From assembly GCF_900110735.1 (NCBI RefSeq), contig NZ_FOET01000001.1, positions 930,001 through 994,000 on the forward strand: 64,000 bases of DNA, read 5' to 3'. This DNA is from Streptomyces radiopugnans (GTDB taxonomy: Bacteria; Actinomycetota; Actinomycetes; Streptomycetales; Streptomycetaceae). Positions 59,010 through 64,000 of the stretch are shown here, piece by piece. Position 1 is the stretch's first letter. Each line of letters opens with the position of its first letter. The position numbers were made by a program, and so were the translations under genes. The notes beneath the pieces are model-generated. The model did no database searches, had not been told where the DNA came from, and saw only the letters and a list, made by a program, of their open reading frames with translations.

Positions 59010-59341
59010 GCGAGACGCCGACCACGACGAAGCCGGCGAGCGAGGACGAGGTCCGCGAGGCCCTGTACGACGTGGTGGACCCCGAGCTGGGCATCGACGT
59101 CGTCAACCTGGGCCTGGTCTACGGCATCCACGTCGACGACGACAACACCGCCACGCTGGACATGACGCTGACGTCCGCGGCCTGCCCGCTGACCGACGTG
59201 ATCGAGGACCAGGCGAAGTCGGCGACCGACGGCATCGTCAACGAGCTGCGCATCAACTGGGTCTGGATGCCGCCGTGGGGCCCGGACAAGATCACCGACG
59301 AGGGCCGCGAGCAGCTCCGCGCGCTCGGCTTCAACGTCTGA
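59006..59341 (+). CDS. sufT: SufT-like metal-sulfur cluster assembly factor (MIP18/DUF59)
   Basis: 111 residues: VREALYDVVDPELGIDVVNLGLVYGI, LDMTLTSAACPLTDVIEDQ (with the family Cys) and WMPPWGPDKITDEGREQLRALGFNV. DUF59 proteins assist maturation or repair of Fe-S proteins. ATG 59006 overlaps sufU. Last gene of the operon, followed by a strong terminator. Confidence 0.93.
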   Translation: MSETPTTTKPASEDEVREALYDVVDPELGIDVVNLGLVYGIHVDDDNTATLDMTLTSAACPLTDVIEDQAKSATDGIVNELRINWVWMPPWGPDKITDEGREQLRALGFNV

Positions 59342-59383
59342 GGCACCCGGACGCCCGGACGCCCGGGCACCCAGCGCCTTCCC

Positions 59384-59418
59384 CGCCGGCCGGGGCCCCT
59401 CGCGGGCCCCGGCCGGCG
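59384..59418 (+). terminator. suf operon terminator
   Basis: A 15-bp perfect stem (CGCCGGCCGGGGCCC / GGGCCCCGGCCGGCG) with a 5-nt loop, 43 bases after the last stop. A second 9-bp hairpin follows at 59421-59442. Confidence 0.8.
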
Positions 59419-59486
59419 GCGTGCGCGCCCACGGGCGCGCACGGGGCGGTCGGCGGCCCCGCCGCACCGCTGCGTAGCCTCGGCGC

Positions 59487-59810
59487 ATGGCGTATCTGAT
59501 GCTGGCCTGCGCGATCCTGGCCGAGGTACTGGCGACCACCTCGATGAAGTACAGCGACGGTTTCACCCGGCTGTGGCCCACCCTGGGGACCGCCGCCGGG
59601 TACCTCGTCGCGTTCGTCCTGCTCGCGCAGACGTTGAAGACCATGTCCGTGGGCACCGCGTACGCGATCTGGTCGGGTGTGGGAACCGCCGCCATCGCCG
59701 TGATCGGCATGGTCTTCATCGGCGAGGCGGTCAACGCCGCCAGAATCATCGGAATCCTCCTGGTCATCGCCGGTGTGGTGGTGCTCAACCTGGGCGGCGG
59801 CGGCCACTGA
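59487..59810 (+). CDS. Small multidrug resistance (SMR) family transporter
   Basis: 107 residues with four helices. The essential Glu14 in ILAEVLATTSMKYSDGFTRLWPT, and GTAYAIWSGVGTAAIAVIGMVFIGEAVNAARIIGILLVIAGVVVLNL, match EmrE/Qac SMR pumps, which export cationic drugs or guanidinium as dimers. There is no second SMR gene beside it. ATG 59487 is 6 bases after TAGCCT (59475-59480) with no SD, so it is probably leaderless. Confidence 0.92.
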   Translation: MAYLMLACAILAEVLATTSMKYSDGFTRLWPTLGTAAGYLVAFVLLAQTLKTMSVGTAYAIWSGVGTAAIAVIGMVFIGEAVNAARIIGILLVIAGVVVLNLGGGGH

Positions 59811-59902
59811 CGGCGCCGCCGCGAGGCCGCCGTGAACCCCCTCGCCCCCATCGGGCAACAACGGGTGAACCGACCACCCACAGGGCAGAGACGGGGAACC
59901 AC

Positions 59903-60360
59903 GTGGCCGATCCACCGGCGGACGACGCCGCCATCATCAAGGACTCCAGAGAGCGGCCCGAGGTCTTCGCGCGCCTGTACGACCGGCACGCCGCCGACAT
60001 CCACCGCTATGTGGCACGGCGGCTGGGCGACGGCATGGCGGACGACCCGGAGCTGGCAAGGATCCGCTGGTTCTACCCGTCCGACGGAGGCGGCGAGCCC
60101 TCCGGCGACACCCTGCGGGAGTCCAGGGACGCGCACCACTACCGTGCGGCCGGCGTGCTGATCAAGTCCTACCCGATGGCGCACCAGGGGCTGGCCAGGC
60201 TCTACCGGGCCCTGGCGACGGTGGACGGGGTGGAGGTGGTGGACCACCTGGTGAAGGACGCGGCCGGACGGGACGCCATCGGCTGAGGAAGGGACAGGTC
60301 CTCTGGGATACCGCCGTCCTGCGCACCGCCCTCGTCGACGCCGAGGGGCGGCGCCCCTGA
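59903..60360 (+). pseudogene. Chimeric remnant: sigma-factor N-terminus joined to CU044_5270-family C-terminus
   Basis: The frame opens at GTG 59903 with an ECF-sigma-like region-2 start (IIKDSRERPEVFARLYDRHAADIHRYVARRLGDGMADD). It runs directly into a segment like the C-terminal half of CU044_5270-family proteins (IRWFYPSD, LIKSYPMAHQGLARLYRALATVDGVEVVDHLVKDAAGR) and stops at 60286. The expected family end (LRKGQVLWDTAVLRTALVDAEGRRP, stop 60358-60360) continues in another frame from 60280. In intact genomes the sigma gene precedes the CU044_5270 gene. Two deletions would explain this structure. The 127-residue frame could still be translated. Confidence 0.7.
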
Positions 60361-60484
60361 GGCGGGGCGGTGCGCGCCGGGCCGGGGGAGCGCGCGGGGG
60401 CGGGCAGCACGGGGGAGAGGCCGTGCGCGTCCGGCCGATGGGACCGGTTCGCGCTCGCGGAAGGTGTCCGGTTAGCGTTTGGCC

Positions 60485-61483
60485 ATGACCGAAGCACCCG
60501 CATCCGCACCCCGTACGACCGGCGCAGCCGCCGCCGGACTGGCCACCGTCGCGCTCGACGGGGGCGCCGTACTCGACACCTGGTTCCCCGCGCCCGAACT
60601 GGCCGACGCGCCCGGCCCCTCCGGCACCGAGCGGCTGAGCGCCGAGCGCGCCGCCGAGCTGCTGGGCGACGCCGCGCCGCAGGCCCTGGGCCCGGACCCG
60701 GTCCGCGGTGTCGAGGTCATCGCCGTCCGCACCGTCATCGCCTCGCTGGACGACAAGCCCCTGGACGCGCACGACGCCTACCTGCGGCTGCACCTGCTCA
60801 GCCACCGCCTGGTGAGGCCGCACGGCCAGAACCTGGACGGGATCTTCGGCCTGCTCGCCAACGTGGCCTGGACCAACCTCGGTCCCGTCCCCGTCGAGAG
60901 GGTCGAGCAGGTCCGCCTCGCCGCCCGCGCCGAGGGCAGGCAGCTCACGGTCACCAGTGTCGACAAGTTCCCCCGGATGACCGACTACGTCATCCCCAAG
61001 GGCGTGCGCATCGGCGACGCCGACCGTGTGCGCCTGGGCGCCCACCTCGCCTCCGGCACCACCGTGATGCACGAGGGCTTCGTCAACTTCAACGCCGGGA
61101 CACTGGGCACCTCCATGGTCGAGGGCCGCATCAGCGCGGGCGTCGTCGTCGGAGACGGCTCCGACATCGGCGGCGGCGCCTCGATCATGGGCACCCTCTC
61201 CGGCGGCGGCAAGCAGACCATCTCCATCGGCGAGCGGTGCCTGCTGGGCGCCGAGGCCGGCATCGGCATCTCCCTCGGCGACGACTGCGTCGTGGAGGCG
61301 GGCCTCTACCTGACGGCCGGCACCCGCGTCGCCCTGCCCGACGGCAAGGTCGTCAAGGCGCTGGAGATGTCCGGCGCGAACAACCTCCTCTTCCGCCGCA
61401 ACTCCACCACCGGAGCCGTCGAGGCCCTCCAGCGCTCCGGCTCCTGGGGCGGTCTGAACGAGGCCCTGCACAGCCACAACTGA
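60485..61483 (+). CDS. dapD: Tetrahydrodipicolinate N-succinyltransferase
   Basis: 332 residues of the actinobacterial DapD type. The helical N-terminal domain is followed by [45 protein letters not shown] and a left-handed beta-helix ([43 protein letters not shown]). It makes N-succinyl-2-amino-6-ketopimelate for lysine and diaminopimelate. ATG 60485 lies 6 bases after TAGCGT (60473-60478) with no SD, so it is probably leaderless. Confidence 0.96.
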   Translation: MTEAPASAPRTTGAAAAGLATVALDGGAVLDTWFPAPELADAPGPSGTERLSAERAAELLGDAAPQALGPDPVRGVEVIAVRTVIASLDDKPLDAHDAYLRLHLLSHRLVRPHGQNLDGIFGLLANVAWTNLGPVPVERVEQVRLAARAEGRQLTVTSVDKFPRMTDYVIPKGVRIGDADRVRLGAHLASGTTVMHEGFVNFNAGTLGTSMVEGRISAGVVVGDGSDIGGGASIMGTLSGGGKQTISIGERCLLGAEAGIGISLGDDCVVEAGLYLTAGTRVALPDGKVVKALEMSGANNLLFRRNSTTGAVEALQRSGSWGGLNEALHSHN

Positions 61484-61520
61484 CGCCGCGCCGGGTACCC
61501 CCGGCACCGGGCATCCGTCC

Positions 61521-61551
61521 GGGCCCGCCGCCCCCACCGGGCGGCGGGCCC
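61521..61551 (+). terminator. Hairpin after dapD
   Basis: A 13-bp perfect stem (GGGCCCGCCGCCC / GGGCGGCGGGCCC) with a 5-nt loop, 38 bases after the dapD stop. It abuts the TACGCT (61554-61559) that is the likely -10 of the next gene. Confidence 0.7.
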
Positions 61552-61567
61552 GTTACGCTGTGCGGCC

Positions 61568-62407
61568 ATGGGCGATCTCATGACCGGGGTGCGGTACCTG
61601 GGGCAGGGCCAGAAGTGGGTCCTGCGCAACGGACGGTGGTTCGGCTTCGGGCTGCTGCCCGCGCTCATCACCCTGGTGCTCTACACGGCGGCCCTGGTCG
61701 CCCTCGGCTTCTGGGCCGACGACCTGGCCGCCTGGGCCACTCCCTTCGCCGACGACTGGTCCTCGCCCTGGGCCGGGCTGCTGCGCGGCACGTTCACCGT
61801 GCTGCTGTTCGCCGGCGGCCTGCTGATGGCGGTGCTCACCTTCACCGCCGTCACCCTGCTGGTCGGCGACCCCTTCTACGAGTCCCTGTCGGAGAAGGTG
61901 GAGGAGTCCGAGGGCGGTTGCCCCGAGGGGCCCGGCATCCCGCTGTGGCGAGGGCTGTGGATCTCCCTGTGCGACAGCCTCTACGTCCTGGTGCGGGCCC
62001 TGGCCTTCGGCGTGGTGCTGTTCCTGCTCGGCTTCGTCCCCGTCGCCGGCCAGACCGTCGTCCCCGTCGTCGCCCTCGCCGTCTCCGGGTTCTTCCTCAC
62101 CCTGGAGCTCGCCTCGGTAGCCATGCAGCGCCGTGACATCCCGGTCCGCGAGCGGCTGCGGCTGCTGCGCGGGCGCAAGGCGCTGGCGGTCGGTTTCGGG
62201 GCGCCGCTGGCGCTGTGCTTCCTGGTGCCGCTGGCCGCGGTCCTCCTGATGCCGGGCGCGGTCGCGGGCGCCGCCCTCCTGGTGCGGGACCTGGCCGGTG
62301 CGCCCGCGGACGGAGAACCGGCCGCGCGGGAGCCGGGGCAACCGCAGGGACCGCACGGACCGCAGGGGATGTGGACCAAGCCGGGCCGCCCGGACGGGAC
62401 CGCCTGA
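61568..62407 (+). CDS. EI24/CysZ-like membrane protein
   Basis: 279 residues with about five helices. GVRYLGQGQKWVLRNGRWFGFGLLPALITLVLY, VGDPFYESLSEKVEE and a central LGFVPVAGQTVVPVVALAVSGFFLTLELASVAMQRR match the EI24 domain family (CysZ, sulfate-uptake related, in proteobacteria). Function in actinobacteria is unknown. A Pro/Gly-rich cytoplasmic tail ends the protein. ATG 61568 is 8 bases after TACGCT with no SD, so it is probably leaderless. Confidence 0.85.
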   Translation: MGDLMTGVRYLGQGQKWVLRNGRWFGFGLLPALITLVLYTAALVALGFWADDLAAWATPFADDWSSPWAGLLRGTFTVLLFAGGLLMAVLTFTAVTLLVGDPFYESLSEKVEESEGGCPEGPGIPLWRGLWISLCDSLYVLVRALAFGVVLFLLGFVPVAGQTVVPVVALAVSGFFLTLELASVAMQRRDIPVRERLRLLRGRKALAVGFGAPLALCFLVPLAAVLLMPGAVAGAALLVRDLAGAPADGEPAAREPGQPQGPHGPQGMWTKPGRPDGTA

Positions 62408-62465
62408 GGAGCCTGAGGAGCCCGAGGCGTCCGGGCCCCGCAGGGCCCGGGAGGACCGGCGGGGC

Positions 62466-63359
62466 CTAGGAGGACAGCGTCTTCCTGAGGGCGTCGGCCA
62501 GCCGCGCGGTCAGCTCCTCGTCGGCCGCGAGCAGCGGCGGACGCACCGGGCCGCCCGGCAGCCCGGCCGCCGCGAACAGCGCCTTGACCGAAACCGCGCC
62601 GGGCACCTGGGACATCATCGCGTCGACCAGCGGCACCAGGGCCTGGTGGCGCCGGGCGGCCTCGGTGTGGTCGCCGGCGTCGAAGGCGTCCAGGACGCCG
62701 CGTACGGCCGGGCCCGCCACGTTGGCGACCGTGCTCACGCAGCCGTGGGCGCCGATCGCGCGCAGCGGCAGGTTCATCTCGTCGCAGCCGGAGTAGTAGA
62801 CCAGCCCGGTGGAGCCCAGCACCTTCGCCGTCTTCATCAGGTCGTAGGCGCAGTCCTTGACCGCGCGGATGCGCGGGTGCTCGGCGAGCCGGGTCAGCGT
62901 CCGCGCCGTCAGCGCGGTGCCCGCCCCGGTGCGGGCGGGGATGTCGTAGAGCATCACCGGCAGGGCGGTGGCGTCGGCGACGGTGGCCAGATGGCGGGCG
63001 ATGGCCTCCTGGGTGGGGCGCGAGTAGTACGGCGTGACGACCAGCAGGCCGTGGGCGCCCGCCTCCTCGGCAGCCCGGGCCAGTTCCGCCGAGTGCCGGG
63101 TGTCGCCGGACCCGACGCCGGCGACGATCCGGGCCCGGTCGCCGACCTCCTCGGTCACGGCCCGTACCAGCGCGGTCTTCTCGTCGTCGGAGGTGGTCGG
63201 GGACTCACCGGTGGTGCCGCTCAGCACCAGGGCGTCGCAGCCGCCCCGGTCCACCAGATGGGCGGCCAGCCGCCGGGCGCCGGGGAGGTCCAGGGCGCCG
63301 GAGGAGTCGAACGGGGTGATCATGGCGGCGGCGACGCGGCCGAAGGGGGAGTCGGGCAT
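62466..63359 (-). CDS. dapA: 4-hydroxy-tetrahydrodipicolinate synthase (DapA family)
   Basis: 297 residues of the DHDPS/NAL TIM-barrel family: AAAMITPFDSSGALDL, LVLSGTTGESPTTSDDEK, VAGVGSGDTRHS, MLYDIPARTG (Tyr proton relay), the Schiff-base Lys in IRAVKDCAYDLMKT, and YYSGCDEMNLP. It condenses pyruvate with aspartate semialdehyde. Streptomyces often has more than one copy, so a related aldolase is possible. ATG 63359 fits the family N-terminus and lies 7 bases after CAGACT, a weak -10; in-frame starts at 63554 or 63620 would add a low-complexity extension. Confidence 0.88.
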   Translation of the reverse strand: MPDSPFGRVAAAMITPFDSSGALDLPGARRLAAHLVDRGGCDALVLSGTTGESPTTSDDEKTALVRAVTEEVGDRARIVAGVGSGDTRHSAELARAAEEAGAHGLLVVTPYYSRPTQEAIARHLATVADATALPVMLYDIPARTGAGTALTARTLTRLAEHPRIRAVKDCAYDLMKTAKVLGSTGLVYYSGCDEMNLPLRAIGAHGCVSTVANVAGPAVRGVLDAFDAGDHTEAARRHQALVPLVDAMMSQVPGAVSVKALFAAAGLPGGPVRPPLLAADEELTARLADALRKTLSS

Positions 63360-63709
63360 GCGCGCGAGTCTGGCCCATACGGAAGCGGCCGGTCCAACCG
63401 GTTCCGTCAGCGGTCGCCCCGGCCCGAGGCGCGTTCCCGGGGGTGCAGCCCCGGGGACGGGCGCCCGCTCCGGCGGCTCGAACGGTTCGTCCGGGCCGGG
63501 TCCGCCGCCGTCGGCCGTCCCGGCCTCGATCCCGTCGGTGAGTTCGGCGGTCATCGGCGCGCCGCTCCTGCCCACCGCGCCGGGCGGCGCAGCCGCACGG
63601 CCCAACGGTACGAGGATCATGGCGGTTACGCCCCGCGCCGCGGAACGCGCCGGCCGTGCCGCCTCCCCGGAGGGGGCGGCACGGCCGGCGCTCGACGGAG
63701 TGCCCCGCG
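63360..63709 (-). other. 350-bp gap with terminator of the upstream nuclease gene
   Basis: Holds a 17-bp perfect hairpin (63647-63663 / 63675-63691, 11-nt loop) just after the nuclease stop on the minus strand. The remainder (63360-63646) reads as a Pro/Gly/Glu-rich frame continuous with dapA, but it lacks family similarity and is probably untranslated. Confidence 0.6.
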
Positions 63710-64000
63710 TCAGGGACGGAAGCGGATCACCTGGGGGTCGTGGTCGCTCGCCTGGTCGGCGAACTCCGCGTTGACGTGCACGATGTCGTAGTCGAAGCGG
63801 CCGACGCCCGGGGAGACCAGGGTCTGGTCCAGCACCTGGGCGTTGCCGTCGTAGACGTAGGTGTAGCGCTCCTCCTCGGGCAGCGAGAGCACCGCGCTGC
63901 GCAGCGCGCCGCCCGCGGTCAGCTCGCGGGTGGTGGCGGAGAACTCGAAGTCGTTGATGTCGCCGAGGACGACGACGTTCGCCTTCCTCTCCACCGCCAG
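63710..64000 (-). CDS. Endonuclease/exonuclease/phosphatase family protein (C-terminal part)
   Basis: The frame runs off the window end, so the N-terminus is missing. The visible 96 residues hold the late EEP motifs: NVVVLGDINDFEFS (GD-x-N metal/substrate motif), LDQTLVSPG and DYDIVHVNAEFADQASDHDPQVIRF (the SDHDP catalytic end). This spacing is typical of secreted ExeM-like nucleases. A strong hairpin follows the stop. Confidence 0.85.
   Translation of the reverse strand: MAVERKANVVVLGDINDFEFSATTRELTAGGALRSAVLSLPEEERYTYVYDGNAQVLDQTLVSPGVGRFDYDIVHVNAEFADQASDHDPQVIRFRP

Noticed and set aside
63360..63620. An 87-residue N-terminal extension of the DapA-family protein
   Set aside because: The extension is Pro/Gly/Glu-rich, unlike any DapA N-terminus; the family fold begins at ATG 63359.

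Overview
The window is a gene-dense, very GC-rich stretch of an actinobacterial chromosome, almost certainly a Streptomyces or close relative. The reasons are strong G/C third-position bias, frequent GTG starts, many apparently leaderless genes, the developmental regulator whiA in a uvrC-rapZ-yvcK-whiA-gap-pgk-tpiA-secG order, and the paired opcA/zwf/tal/tkt and ctaB/ctaA/sufR-suf neighbourhoods that I remember from Streptomyces core chromosomes. I see no tRNA, rRNA, insertion sequence, prophage, integrase or CRISPR array. This is core chromosome with small accessory patches.

Layout. 1-3.6 kb: the 3' end of rpsA, a PAC2 protein, coaE and a TPR protein. 3.7-10.7 kb: accessory genes. These are a conserved hypothetical, a secreted HNH nuclease lipoprotein, a chymotrypsin-like protease homologue whose catalytic Ser is Ala, an M23A-type cell-wall endopeptidase, a small lipoprotein, an AIM24 protein, a lone PemK/MazF-like protein and a PIG-L deacetylase. 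10.7-14 kb: MFS exporter, ogt and a secreted glycerophosphodiesterase. 14.1-20.3 kb: uvrB followed by a TerD, TerD-ATPase-like and TerC stress module, with a yybP-ykoY (Mn2+) riboswitch before TerC. 20.4-27.4 kb (minus strand): uvrA, a Rieske lipoprotein and a 1,149-residue secreted phosphodiester glycosidase/metallophosphatase. 27.5-31.1 kb: a mycothiol-dependent-type enzyme, an MBL hydrolase and uvrC. 31.2-38.6 kb: rapZ-yvcK-whiA, then gap-pgk-tpiA-secG and an RbpA-family gene. 38.7-47.1 kb: pgi converging on the pentose-phosphate operon tkt-tal-zwf-opcA/pgl, in which opcA and pgl form one reading frame. 47.2-52.2 kb: haem O and haem A synthases (ctaB, ctaA) and an ABC-2 exporter pair. 52.3-59.3 kb: the sufR-sufB-sufD-Rieske-sufC-sufS-sufU-sufT Fe-S assembly operon. 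59.5-64 kb: an SMR exporter, a decayed sigma-factor/CU044_5270 remnant, dapD, an EI24 membrane protein, a DapA-family gene and the 3' end of a nuclease gene.

How the genes work together. Three nucleotide-excision-repair genes (uvrA, uvrB, uvrC) lie within 17 kb. uvrB and uvrC each have a TGTC...TAnnnT promoter that resembles the PafBC/RecA-NDp DNA-damage type and would start transcription at the ATG. Central carbon flow is covered by pgi, gap, pgk and tpiA (glycolysis) and tkt, tal, zwf, opcA and pgl (pentose phosphate). The suf operon is preceded by a site matching the SufR operator CAAC-N6-GTTG, from which a 20-codon Cys-Cys upstream ORF would be transcribed leaderless.

Most interesting points: the Mn2+ riboswitch with a readable SD-sequestering alternative fold; the sufR operator with its Cys-Cys leader ORF; the opcA-pgl fusion; the Ser-to-Ala protease homologue; the sigma/CU044_5270 chimera; and the DNA-damage-type promoters of uvrB and uvrC. 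All family assignments come from reading motifs in the translations. No database search was run.
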